Source: Luteibacter sp.
GTDB lineage: Bacteria; Pseudomonadota; Gammaproteobacteria; Xanthomonadales; Rhodanobacteraceae
NCBI RefSeq assembly: GCF_009912395.1
Contig: NZ_WNDO01000001.1
Span: 1 to 64,000, forward strand
DNA length: 64,000 nucleotides
Direction: 5' to 3'
Made by a program: the position numbers and the translations under genes. This document shows, piece after piece, positions 10,106-17,990 of this stretch; the stretch's first letter is position 1; each line of letters opens with the position of its first letter. The notes under the pieces were generated by a model. The model worked only from the letters and a program-made list of their open reading frames with translations. It was not told the DNA's origin and searched no databases.

Positions 10106-11305
10106 ATGACCTACCCCGGCCAGACGCGTTTCGCCAGCGAACTCGAATCCATCCGCGAACAGGGCCTGTTCAAGAGCGAGCGCATCATCGTCTCGCCGCA
10201 GTCTGCCGAAATCGAGCTGGAAGGCGGTCGCAGGGTCCTCAACTTCTGCGCGAACAACTACCTGGGCCTCGCCGACCACGCCGACGTGATCCAGGCCGCG
10301 AAGGATGCCCTCGACACGCACGGCTTCGGCATGGCCAGCGTCCGCTTCATCTGCGGCACCCAGGACCTGCACAAGGAACTGGAAAAGAAGATCGCCGACT
10401 TCTTCGGCAAGGAGGACACCATCCTCTACGCCGCGTGCTTCGATGCCAACGGCGGCCTGTTCGAGCCCCTGCTGGGCGAGGAAGACGCCGTCATCTCCGA
10501 CGCGCTCAACCACGCCTCCATCATCGACGGCATCCGCCTGTGCAAGGCCAAGCGCTTCCGCTACGCCAATTGCGACATGGCCGACCTCGAGGCCCAGCTC
10601 CAGGCGGCGGACGCCGCCGGCGCGCGCACGAAGCTGATCACCACCGACGGCGCGTTCTCGATGGACGGCTTCATCGCCCCGCTGGCCGAGATCGTCGCGT
10701 TGGCGAAGAAGTACAACGCCCTCGTCCACATCGACGAATGCCACTGCACCGGCTTCCTCGGTGACACCGGCCGCGGCTCCGCCGAAGTGCATGGCGTGCT
10801 CGACCAGATCGACATCATCACCGGCACCCTGGGCAAGGCCCTGGGCGGCGCGCTCGGCGGTTTCACCACAGGCCGCAAGGAAGTGATCGAGATGCTGCGC
10901 CAGCGCTCGCGCCCCTACCTGTTCTCCAACTCGCTGCCGCCGCACGTCGTGGCCGCCGGCACCAAGGTGTTCGACATGCTCGCCGCCGCGGGCGACCTGC
11001 GCGCGCAAGTGAAGGGGAACACCCGCTACTTCCGCGAGAAGATGACCGAGGCCGGCTTCGACATCCGTCCGGGCCAGCACCCGATCGTCCCGGTGATGAT
11101 CTACGACGCCAAGCAGGCCCAGCAGATGGCCGCCGAGCTGCTCGACGAAGGCATCTACGTCACCGGCTTCTTCTTCCCCGTCGTCCCGCAGGGCAAGGCC
11201 CGCATCCGCACGCAGATGAGCGCGGCCCATACCCGCGAGCATCTGGACAAGGCGATTGCGGCGTTCACGAAGGTGGGCAAGAAGATCGGCGTGCTGAAGA
11301 GCTGA
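10106..11305 (+). CDS. kbl: Glycine C-acetyltransferase (2-amino-3-ketobutyrate CoA ligase)
   Basis: This PLP enzyme of the alpha-oxoamine synthase family splits 2-amino-3-ketobutyrate with CoA into glycine and acetyl-CoA, completing the Tdh route of threonine breakdown. It has 399 residues, the family length. The PLP lysine is Lys244 in 'GTLGKALGG', and '[10 protein letters not shown]' holds the cofactor-contacting Asp and His. The C-terminal substrate-binding Arg lies in '[12 protein letters not shown]'. It uses the same fold as the quorum-sensing synthase at 27004, which makes it a useful in-window comparison. A REP palindrome follows the stop. Confidence 0.95.
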   Translation: MTYPGQTRFASELESIREQGLFKSERIIVSPQSAEIELEGGRRVLNFCANNYLGLADHADVIQAAKDALDTHGFGMASVRFICGTQDLHKELEKKIADFFGKEDTILYAACFDANGGLFEPLLGEEDAVISDALNHASIIDGIRLCKAKRFRYANCDMADLEAQLQAADAAGARTKLITTDGAFSMDGFIAPLAEIVALAKKYNALVHIDECHCTGFLGDTGRGSAEVHGVLDQIDIITGTLGKALGGALGGFTTGRKEVIEMLRQRSRPYLFSNSLPPHVVAAGTKVFDMLAAAGDLRAQVKGNTRYFREKMTEAGFDIRPGQHPIVPVMIYDAKQAQQMAAELLDEGIYVTGFFFPVVPQGKARIRTQMSAAHTREHLDKAIAAFTKVGKKIGVLKS

Positions 11306-11322
11306 GAGACGCTTTTGATCCT

Positions 11323-11366
11323 GTAGGAGCGCGCTTGCGCGCGATCGCGCGCAAGCGCGCTCCTAC
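11323..11366. repeat. REP pair, back to back (44-base palindrome)
   Basis: One forward copy of GTAGGAGCGCGCTTGCGCGC plus two bases (11323-11344) abuts its exact reverse complement (11345-11366). It lies between the convergent kbl and pseudouridine synthase genes and can form a 22-base-pair stem. Confidence 0.85.
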
Positions 11367-11392
11367 AGGGCGATCTCGGCCCACCCGCCACG

Positions 11393-12130
11393 TCAGCGTC
11401 GGCGGAGTGCCGCAACCTCATCAGCGGTAAGGTGCCGCCACTGCCCCTTGGCCAGCTCGCCCAGCAGCAGGTCGCCGATGGCGACACGCACCAGACGTTG
11501 CACCTCGAATCCCAACACCAACATCAGCCGGCGGATATGCCGGTTGCGGCCCTCGTCGAGGGTCACCTCCAGCCAGGCGGTCTTCTCGCCACGCCGCAGC
11601 ACCGACGCCGCGCCCGCCCGCAAGGCCTCCCCTTCGTCAACCACCCCTTCGAGCATGGCCGCGACCGTGACGTCGTCCGGCTGCCCCGACACCTGTACGT
11701 GGTAAGTCTTCGGCACATGGGTCGCCGGATCGGTGATGCCCGCCGCCCACACCGTGTCGTTCGACATCAGCAGCAGGCCTTCGCTGGCCTTGTCCAGCCG
11801 CCCCACCGCACCCAGCCAGGGCAAGCCGGCGCCATCCAGCAGGGAATAGACCGTGTCCCGCCCGCGCTCGTCGGAAGCCGTCACCACGAGACCACGCGGT
11901 TTGTTCACCACGATATAGACCGACGCCGCCGACTGCGCGCCTTCGCCGTCCACCTCGATCCGTTCATGCCCCGCGATGGGAAACTCCGGATCGCGTATCA
12001 CGCGTCCGTCCACGCGTACCCGCCCCTCCCTGGCCAGGCGTTCGCCTTGGCTTCGTGAGCAGATGCCGCGCTTGGAAAGGACCCTTGCGAGGCCAAAGAC
12101 GGGGACGGAGCGGACGGGACGAATGGGCAT
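11393..12130 (-). CDS. RsuA/RluB-family pseudouridine synthase
   Basis: This 245-residue RNA pseudouridine synthase has an N-terminal S4 RNA-binding domain ('LSKRGICSRSQGERLAREGRVRVDG'-type, about residues 15-60). The catalytic domain holds the invariant Asp in 'GRLDKASEGLLL' and the family box 'RNRHIRRL'. The family modifies single uridines in 16S or 23S rRNA. The exact target (RsuA, RluB, RluE or RluF) cannot be settled by eye. ATG at 12130 is used; a TTG immediately upstream is the only alternative. It is flanked by REPs on both sides. Confidence 0.85.
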   Translation of the reverse strand: MPIRPVRSVPVFGLARVLSKRGICSRSQGERLAREGRVRVDGRVIRDPEFPIAGHERIEVDGEGAQSAASVYIVVNKPRGLVVTASDERGRDTVYSLLDGAGLPWLGAVGRLDKASEGLLLMSNDTVWAAGITDPATHVPKTYHVQVSGQPDDVTVAAMLEGVVDEGEALRAGAASVLRRGEKTAWLEVTLDEGRNRHIRRLMLVLGFEVQRLVRVAIGDLLLGELAKGQWRHLTADEVAALRRR

Positions 12131-12144
12131 CAAGGAAGGATAGT

Positions 12145-12225
12145 GTAGGAGCGCGCTTGCGCGCGATCCCGCGACAGCGGGCTAGGTTGCCGCTACCGCG
12201 GGATCGCGCGCAAGCGCGCTCCTAC
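12145..12225. repeat. REP pair with a spacer (long inverted repeat)
   Basis: A forward REP (12145-12166) and a reverse REP (12204-12225) extend into flanking complementary TCCCGCG/CGCGGGA, giving arms of about 29 bases around a 23-base loop. It lies upstream of the pseudouridine synthase and just beyond the terminator of the NlpC/P60 gene. Confidence 0.85.
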
Positions 12226-12237
12226 AGTAAAGCGACC

Positions 12238-12270
12238 AAAAAAAACGGCATGCCGAAGCACGCCGTTTCG
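12238..12270 (-). terminator. Intrinsic terminator of the NlpC/P60 gene
   Basis: On the reverse strand, AAACGGC and GCCGTTT enclose a stem-loop with a TTCG tetraloop and run straight into eight T residues. It begins 25 bases after the stop codon at 12295. Confidence 0.8.
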
Positions 12271-12294
12271 GAAATATACGTTGAAGGGTACCCG

Positions 12295-12996
12295 TCAGAT
12301 CTTGGAGATGCCTTCGGGACGCTTGGCGCCCACGAAATGCTTGGCCCAGTAGGCCTCGTTCAGGCTGTCGACGCGGACGGTTTTTCCGGCCGACGGAGAA
12401 TGAATGAACTGACCGTTGTCGATGTAGATGCCCACGTGGGAGATGGCCTTGCCACGGGTGCGGAAGAAGACCAGGTCGCCCGCCTTCATATCGGTGCGCT
12501 TGACCTTCAGGCCGGCGAGGAACTGGCTGGCCGAGTTGGCCGGCAGGTCGAGGCCGACGCTGTGCAGGAACACGTAACGAACGAAACCGCTGCAATCGAA
12601 ACCGGTGGAGGGTGCACGACCGCCACGGTGGTAGCGGATATCGCGGAGCTTCATGGCGAAGGCCAGGAGGGCCTCGCGGGCATGACCGTCCACGTGGCCG
12701 GCCAGCTTGTCGGTGGCGGCGGCGACGAGGCTGTCGTCGTCATCGTCACCATTGTCGTCGGCGGCGACCGGGGCCTGGGCCACGGCGGGAGCCTTCGGAG
12801 CGACGATCGAGGCGAGGTCCGGGATAGTGGACTGCGCCAGGGTGGTCGCCGGGGCGAACACGGGAAGATCGGTGAGCAGAAGCGAAGCGGACTGGTCCAG
12901 ACCCTTCGGCGCCGTGACGGTGTCGGCCATGGCGGGTGTGACGGCGGCGATGCAGCATGTGGCTAACGCGAGAGTGGTCAGTCGCTTTAAGTGCAT
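12295..12996 (-). CDS. NlpC/P60 (C40) family cysteine peptidase, probable peptidoglycan hydrolase
   Basis: This 233-residue exported protein has a signal peptide ending near 'PAMA' (about residue 24). A low-complexity Ala/Pro/Asp linker follows, then a C-terminal NlpC/P60 domain with Cys135 in 'FDCSGFV' and His187 in 'ISHVGIYI'. The domain cleaves peptide bonds in cell-wall stem peptides in the periplasm. An acidic run of five Asp lies at about 84-88, just before the domain. The 275-base upstream region is markedly AT-richer than its surroundings and should hold the promoter. A strong terminator follows. Confidence 0.9.
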   Translation of the reverse strand: MHLKRLTTLALATCCIAAVTPAMADTVTAPKGLDQSASLLLTDLPVFAPATTLAQSTIPDLASIVAPKAPAVAQAPVAADDNGDDDDDSLVAAATDKLAGHVDGHAREALLAFAMKLRDIRYHRGGRAPSTGFDCSGFVRYVFLHSVGLDLPANSASQFLAGLKVKRTDMKAGDLVFFRTRGKAISHVGIYIDNGQFIHSPSAGKTVRVDSLNEAYWAKHFVGAKRPEGISKI

Positions 12997-13271
12997 GAGC
13001 GAGAAGGCCTATTCATCGTTGGGTTAAGCCGCCGAAAAGGTGGACGACCGTGAACGAGCGGTGAAGTTATCAAACCCCATCGCCCTTGTTGTTGGCATAA
13101 AGTTAAAAACTGCCATTCCTAGGAAATATTCAGAGAAATCGTAAGAATCCACCGTCACAAAGGTGAATTCTGAACAGATTGAGCCACTTGCATAAAGGAC
13201 GCGTAAAGCGCCGAAATGGCTTTCTGATTCCGAATGTTAAAGCGCCTGACATCCCGGGGTTATGACTCAGA

Positions 13272-13964
13272 TTAATTTCGGGCACCGAAAATGGCGTTGC
13301 CGATCCGCACCTCGGTGCTACCCTCGGCGATGGCCAGGGCAAAGTCCCCGCTCATGCCCATGGACAGGCGCTGCACGTCGTGTCCCTCGTCGCGGGCCCG
13401 GTCACGCCAGTGGCGCAGGTCGGCGAAGCAGCGGCGCACCACGGCCTCGTCGTCCGATGCTTCGGCCAACGTCATGAGGCCGCGGACGCGTAGCGACGAA
13501 AAGGCCTTCAACTCGTGCAGGAAACCGGGCAGCGACGACGGCGCGAGGCCCGACTTGGTGTCTTCGGTCGAGGTCTTCAGCTGGACGAGGACATCGATAC
13601 CCCTGCCCTGCGCCTGCAAGGCCTTGTCCAGCGCCACCGCCAAGTCGAGTCGATCGAGCGACTGCACCTCGGCGGCGTACGTGGCGACGGCCTTGGCCTT
13701 GTTGGTCTGCAGGTGGCCGATCACCACCCAGTCGATGGCCTCGGCCTTCAACTCCGTGGCCTTGGCCTGGATCTCCTGCACCTTGTTCTCGCCGAAGCGG
13801 CGTTCGCCCAGGAGGACTGCCTCGCGGACGACATCCGCGCCGAAGGTCTTGCTCACCGGCAGCAGGGTCACCTCGGCCGGATCGCGGCCTGCCTCGCGGC
13901 AGGCCGCGATCCGCGCCCGCACGGCCGCGAGGCGGCCGGCGAGCGTGGACGGGTCGGCGCTCAT
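13272..13964 (-). CDS. YggS-family PLP homeostasis protein
   Basis: This 230-residue protein has a single alanine-racemase-like barrel and binds PLP without known catalysis, helping to balance vitamin B6 and amino-acid pools. The PLP lysine stands in 'LLPVSKTFG' and the family signature 'FGENKVQE' follows. 'LSMGMSGDFALAI' with 'GSTEVRIGNAIFG' is the characteristic C-terminus. Its ATG overlaps the stop of the upstream M20 gene (ATGA), so translation is probably coupled. It is usually found beside proC or pilT; neither is visible here. Confidence 0.9.
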   Translation of the reverse strand: MSADPSTLAGRLAAVRARIAACREAGRDPAEVTLLPVSKTFGADVVREAVLLGERRFGENKVQEIQAKATELKAEAIDWVVIGHLQTNKAKAVATYAAEVQSLDRLDLAVALDKALQAQGRGIDVLVQLKTSTEDTKSGLAPSSLPGFLHELKAFSSLRVRGLMTLAEASDDEAVVRRCFADLRHWRDRARDEGHDVQRLSMGMSGDFALAIAEGSTEVRIGNAIFGARN

Positions 13965-15406
13965 GCGCGCGACGCTTCCTGGAAGTGGCGGGCGACGACG
14001 CTGGCGACCACCATGCTCACGCGCTTGCCTGTCGGGATATGCAGGAACTCGTTCGGACCGTGCGCGTTGGAGTGCGGGCCGAGCACACCCGTGATCAGGA
14101 ACTGCGCCTTCGGGAACTTCTCGCCGAGCATGCCCATGAACGGGATGCTGCCACCCTCGCCCATGTAGGCGGCGGGCTGGCCGAAGTAATCCTTGGAGGC
14201 CTGGGCGACCGTCTCCTCGAGCCAGGGCGACAGCTGCGGCGCGTTCCAGCCGCTACCGTCCTTCTCCAGATCGAAGGTGACCTTCGCGCCGTACGGCGGA
14301 TCCTTCTCGAGAAGTTGCTTGAGGAAGGTGCCGGCCTCGGCGCCGTTGAGCGTCGGCGGCACGCGCAGGCTGAGCTTGACGGCCGTCTTCGGGCGCAGCA
14401 CGTTGCCCGCGCTGTCGAGCGGCGGCATGCCGCCGATGCCGGTGACCGACAGCTGCGGACGCCACGTACGGTTGAGCACCAGCTGGGTGAGGTCGTCGGT
14501 GGTGGGCTGCATGCCTTCGACGAACGGGAACTTGTCGTAGATGGCCGTGCCGAGCACTTCGGCTGACTTGCGGGCCTGCGCCACGCGCTGCTCCGGAATG
14601 TCGACGTAGAGTTCCTTCGGCACGATCGTGCCGGTGTCTTCGTCTTCCAGACGGCTCAGCAGGTCGCGCAGGATGCGGAAGCTCGACGGGACCACGCCCG
14701 ATGCGTCGCCCGAGTGCACGCCCTCTTCCAGCACCTGCACGGTGAGGTTGCCGCCGGTCATGCCGCGCAGCGAGGTGGTGAGCCAGAGCTGGTCGTAGTT
14801 GCCGCAACCGGAATCGAGGCAGACCACCAGGGCCGGATTGCCGATGCGGTCGGCCAGGTGGTCGACGTAGTACGGCAGGTCGTAGCTGCCGGACTCCTCG
14901 CAGGCCTCAATGAGGATCACGCAGCGCGCATGCGGCACGCCCTGGTCGCGCAGCGCCAGCAGCGCGGCGAGCGAGCCGAAGATGGCGTAGCCGTCGTCGG
15001 CGCCGCCACGACCGTAGAGCTTGTCGCCCTTGATCACCGGCTTCCACGGACCGAGATCCTCGGCCCAGCCCGTCATCTCCGGCTGTTTGTCGAGGTGGCC
15101 GTAGAGCACCACGGTCTCGTCCGTGCCCTTGTCGCCGTTGAGACCCTGCGCGGGCACGTCGATGTAGATCAGCGGCGTGCGGCCTTCGAGCTGGACCACC
15201 TCCAGCGTCGCGCCCTTCAGCGCGCCCAGCTTGGAGTTCGCCCAGTCGGACATCAGCTTCACCGCCTGGTCCATGTAACCGTGTTCGCGCCAGTCCTTGT
15301 CGAACATCGGCGACTTGTTCGGGATGCGGATGTACTCGACCAGCTGCGGGACGATTTCCGCGTCCCAGAGGCCGCTGACGAAGGAAGTGATGCGGGAGGT
15401 ATCCAT
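13961..15406 (-). CDS. M20-family metallopeptidase (dipeptidase)
   Basis: This 481-residue zinc peptidase is of the M20 (carnosinase-like) group. Metal-site motifs are 'VLYGHLDKQPE' (His and Asp), 'GRGGADDGYA' (bridging Asp) and 'EACEESGSYD' (catalytic Glu-Glu). 'GVLGPHSNAHGPNEF' near the C-terminus holds the last metal His. There is no signal peptide, so the enzyme is cytoplasmic. The start at 15406 matches where homology begins; the frame is open further upstream but unlike the family. It overlaps yggS by 4 bases. Confidence 0.9.
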   Translation of the reverse strand: MDTSRITSFVSGLWDAEIVPQLVEYIRIPNKSPMFDKDWREHGYMDQAVKLMSDWANSKLGALKGATLEVVQLEGRTPLIYIDVPAQGLNGDKGTDETVVLYGHLDKQPEMTGWAEDLGPWKPVIKGDKLYGRGGADDGYAIFGSLAALLALRDQGVPHARCVILIEACEESGSYDLPYYVDHLADRIGNPALVVCLDSGCGNYDQLWLTTSLRGMTGGNLTVQVLEEGVHSGDASGVVPSSFRILRDLLSRLEDEDTGTIVPKELYVDIPEQRVAQARKSAEVLGTAIYDKFPFVEGMQPTTDDLTQLVLNRTWRPQLSVTGIGGMPPLDSAGNVLRPKTAVKLSLRVPPTLNGAEAGTFLKQLLEKDPPYGAKVTFDLEKDGSGWNAPQLSPWLEETVAQASKDYFGQPAAYMGEGGSIPFMGMLGEKFPKAQFLITGVLGPHSNAHGPNEFLHIPTGKRVSMVVASVVARHFQEASRA

Positions 15407-15599
15407 GGGGAAAGGACTCGTTGGGCAAAAAACGATTGTAGCAGCGCCGACGGCGCCCCCTTCGTGCCGACGGCCGCGCCCGGGCGCGACACCGGCGCAT
15501 GGCGCACACGGAACGGCGCATGGCGCCGGTTCGGCACGAACGCGCACATGCGCAAAGTTCGACGTCGCGTCGACCGACGCGCATCGAAAAGGAACCGAC

Positions 15600-15914
15600 A
15601 TGTCCCGACTTACTCTCGCCCTCGCCGCCTTGCTCGCGGCCGTCCCCGCCTACGCCTCCACGCCGGTCAACATCAACACGGCGGACGCGACCGCCCTCGC
15701 CCATGCCCTGGATGGCGTGGGCCTGTCCAAGGCGAAGGCCATCGTCGCCTGGCGCGAAGCCAATGGCGACTTCGAATCCGCCGACCAGTTGGCCGACGTG
15801 AAGGGCATCGGCCCGTCGCTGGTGGAGCGCAACCGCGACGCCATCCTCCTGGGCGACGACAAGCCCGCGAAGAAGAAAACCACCACCAAGGCACGGCACG
15901 CCGAGGCCGAGTGA
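15600..15914 (+). CDS. ComEA-like helix-hairpin-helix protein, secreted
   Basis: This 104-residue protein has a signal peptide (to about 'AYA', residue 19) followed by the ComEA repeat: 'VNINTADATALAHAL', 'GVGLSKAKAIVAWR' and 'VKGIGPSLVERN'. Paired helix-hairpin-helix motifs bind DNA backbone. In competent bacteria, periplasmic ComEA pulls incoming DNA through the outer membrane. A Lys/Thr-rich tail ('KKKTTTKARH') follows. There are no other competence genes nearby, so a role in natural transformation is a family inference. Confidence 0.85.
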   Translation: MSRLTLALAALLAAVPAYASTPVNINTADATALAHALDGVGLSKAKAIVAWREANGDFESADQLADVKGIGPSLVERNRDAILLGDDKPAKKKTTTKARHAEAE

Positions 15915-15961
15915 TCCGGCGGGCGGAAGGGCTCCCCCCTTCCGCCTTCGCCCGAACGCGC

Positions 15962-15967
15962 TACACT
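15962..15967 (+). promoter_or_regulatory. Possible -10 element before the SET-domain gene
   Basis: TACACT in the context GCTACACTCGC recurs before several genes in this window. Here it lies 65 bases before the chosen start at 16032. Confidence 0.35.
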
Positions 15968-16031
15968 CGCGCCCCAAGCCGGGATGGACACCAATCGCCT
16001 CCCCGGACGGAACCAGGGGCCTGATGATCCA

Positions 16032-16493
16032 ATGATCCTGCCGCGTTACCGCATCGCCGCCTCAGGCATCCCGGGGGCCGGCAAGGGCCTGTTCGTCGAC
16101 GAAGCCGTCGCCGCCGGCAGCGTGGTCACCGCGCCGGATGCCATCGACCGCACCTACGGCTGGGCCGAGATCCAGGCCGACCCGGCGCTGTCCCGCCAGC
16201 TTCACGCCGCTGCTCGGTGGTTCGGGGATCGCTACACCCTTTCCCCCGACTGGCCTGACGAATGCTACGTGAATCACAGCTTCCAGCCGACCGGAATCTG
16301 GCATCTCGGCTTCATCTTCGCTGCGAAAGACCTTGCGCAAGGCACTGAAATTACAGTTGATTATCGTCATCTGCTCGCTCCGGGGCAGATCGAGGACTTT
16401 GACGACGGTCAAACTGGTGAGAAAATAACCGGCTTGTCCTGGCAGGAGAGCCTCGCGCAGAGCACCCGCGCGCTGGCTTCCCTGATCGGTTGA
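16032..16493 (+). CDS. SET domain protein, putative protein-lysine methyltransferase
   Basis: This small, 153-residue protein is almost only a SET fold. The SAM/active-site box 'YVNHSFQPTG' resembles the eukaryotic 'NHSCxPN', and 'GTEITVDYRHL' matches the 'GEELTxDY' box. Such stand-alone bacterial SET proteins are presumed to methylate lysines on proteins; the substrate is unknown. Another in-frame ATG at 15984 would add 16 residues of no recognisable character. The next gene starts 18 bases downstream, so the two may be cotranscribed. Confidence 0.75.
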   Translation: MILPRYRIAASGIPGAGKGLFVDEAVAAGSVVTAPDAIDRTYGWAEIQADPALSRQLHAAARWFGDRYTLSPDWPDECYVNHSFQPTGIWHLGFIFAAKDLAQGTEITVDYRHLLAPGQIEDFDDGQTGEKITGLSWQESLAQSTRALASLIG

Positions 16494-16510
16494 AACCCTT
16501 GGTCACTTCG

Positions 16511-17056
16511 ATGCCAATCAGCAACATCCCAGTTATTGAAATGCCGCGCCTGCGGCTCACGGCGCTTACCGAGCACCATTTCGACGAGTACGCGAGCATG
16601 CTCGCCGACGCCGAAAGCACGCGCTGGATCGGCGACGGCCAGCCGCTCGACCGCATGAACGCCTGGCGCTCCATGGCCATGTTGCTCGGTCACTGGGCGC
16701 TGCGCGGGTGTGGCATGTGGGCCATTGAACTGAGGGACACCGGCGAATTCATCGGCCGCGCCGGACTCATGAAGCCCGAAGGCTGGCCCGACCTCGAACT
16801 GGGCTGGATGCTCAAGCCGGAGCACCGCCACCATGGGTATGCCACCGAAGCCGGTGCCGCCATCCTCGATTTCGCCTGGAACCAGATGCACGCGCAGCGC
16901 GTGATCAGCCTGGTGCGTATCGGCAACGAGGCCTCGGACCATGTCGCCGAACGCCTCGGCGGCGAGCATATCGACAACATCGATTTCCTGGGCGGCGCGA
17001 CCCACCTGTTCGCCTACTATCCGCCCCACCGCGAAGCCCGCCGCGCGGCAGGCTGA
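16511..17056 (+). CDS. GNAT family N-acetyltransferase (RimJ/RimL-like)
   Basis: This 181-residue protein starts with 'IEMPRLRLTALTEHHFDEY', typical of RimJ/RimL-type acetyltransferases. It carries the acetyl-CoA-binding stretch 'LKPEHRHHGYATEAG', here H-H-G-Y-A in place of R-G-x-G-x-A. The end, 'RLGGEHIDNIDFLGG', matches the family strand 6-7 region. The substrate is unknown. A TTG at 16490 overlapping the upstream stop is an alternative start. The 3' end faces the leftward membrane-protein gene. Confidence 0.85.
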   Translation: MPISNIPVIEMPRLRLTALTEHHFDEYASMLADAESTRWIGDGQPLDRMNAWRSMAMLLGHWALRGCGMWAIELRDTGEFIGRAGLMKPEGWPDLELGWMLKPEHRHHGYATEAGAAILDFAWNQMHAQRVISLVRIGNEASDHVAERLGGEHIDNIDFLGGATHLFAYYPPHREARRAAG

Positions 17057-17078
17057 TCGCAATCGTCGCGCCGGCCCG

Positions 17079-17990
17079 CTAGAGCGCCGGCGCGAAATCC
17101 GTGCGACGCCGGCGATGGGCCGGGTTCGTGGTCGCCAAGCTTGCAAGCGCCAGCAGACGTGCCGTCTTCGTCCACGCCACGATGGCCACGCCCAACTGCA
17201 CAATGAGGAAGGCGCCAAGCACTCCCATCCCCACCGCCGTCGTATGGCCGCGCCATGCAGCGACCGCGACCGAGCCGGCGCCACCGACGATCGTGATCGC
17301 GGCATAGGCGAAAAGGTTGGCGAACGGACGTCGGCCGACCTGTAGCAGACCGCGCCCCATGGCTCGGAACGCCGAGCGCAAGCCGATATCGGCAATGAAC
17401 TGCGCGCGTGCCGACTCCACCACCGCCTGCACGATGCCGAAACAGGCGGCTATCACGGCCATGCCGCCATACTGGTACCAGCGTGCATGCGATTCGAGCA
17501 ACGCCATGTCGACCCGATCGTCCGCCAACGAAGATACGCCGCGCGCCACGGCAAAGAACACCGCATAGGGCAACAGCGCCAGGATCGACAGGCGCAGCTG
17601 CCGGCCGTATTCCGTCGCGCCACCCTGGAGCAACGCGCCGAAGCCCAGCGCACGACCGGCCCGACCCGTGGCCACCGCCATACCCGTGAGGAAAGGGGCA
17701 AAAGTCAGCATAAGCAGCAGGCCGGCAAGAAACGCAGCGCCGGTCTGCGGGCGTCCACGCAGGGATTCGTACACGTCACCGAACATGAGTCCGTCGAAAT
17801 GGACCGCCCAGGCCTGCGCGTGCACGGAATGCGCCAGCAGCTCGTCCAGCGCCTTCCACAGGGGAAGCGCCACGACGAGCGTCGGCAGCAACGTCACGAG
17901 CATCCACACAATGACGAGCCGCCATTGCAGCGCATCGAGGGCGCCGCGACCGACGCTGGCGAAGGCGGAGCGAGGGGCGCGCGTGTTCAT
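17079..17990 (-). CDS. Multi-pass membrane protein of unknown function
   Basis: This 303-residue protein has about six hydrophobic segments, for example 'LVIVWMLVTLLPTLVVALPLW', 'GLLLMLTFAPFLTGMAVA', 'LALLPYAVFFAVA' and 'GVLGAFLIVQLGVAIVAW'. I recognise no named family or catalytic motif. Its ATG overlaps the stop of the upstream M1 peptidase gene (ATGA), so the two are translated together, and it may assist or anchor that enzyme. That role is inference from gene order only. Confidence 0.75.
   Translation of the reverse strand: MNTRAPRSAFASVGRGALDALQWRLVIVWMLVTLLPTLVVALPLWKALDELLAHSVHAQAWAVHFDGLMFGDVYESLRGRPQTGAAFLAGLLLMLTFAPFLTGMAVATGRAGRALGFGALLQGGATEYGRQLRLSILALLPYAVFFAVARGVSSLADDRVDMALLESHARWYQYGGMAVIAACFGIVQAVVESARAQFIADIGLRSAFRAMGRGLLQVGRRPFANLFAYAAITIVGGAGSVAVAAWRGHTTAVGMGVLGAFLIVQLGVAIVAWTKTARLLALASLATTNPAHRRRRTDFAPAL

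Noticed and set aside
7355-11242. A 1,295-codon leftward open frame opposite the DUF748 and kbl genes
   Set aside because: It covers the antisense of two clearly real genes and has the low-complexity look of a shadow frame. No domain or start signal is visible.
11323-11366. The REP palindrome as a dedicated terminator of kbl
   Set aside because: It can fold, but the same unit occurs about sixteen times in various positions, so it is better called a repeat; any termination is secondary.
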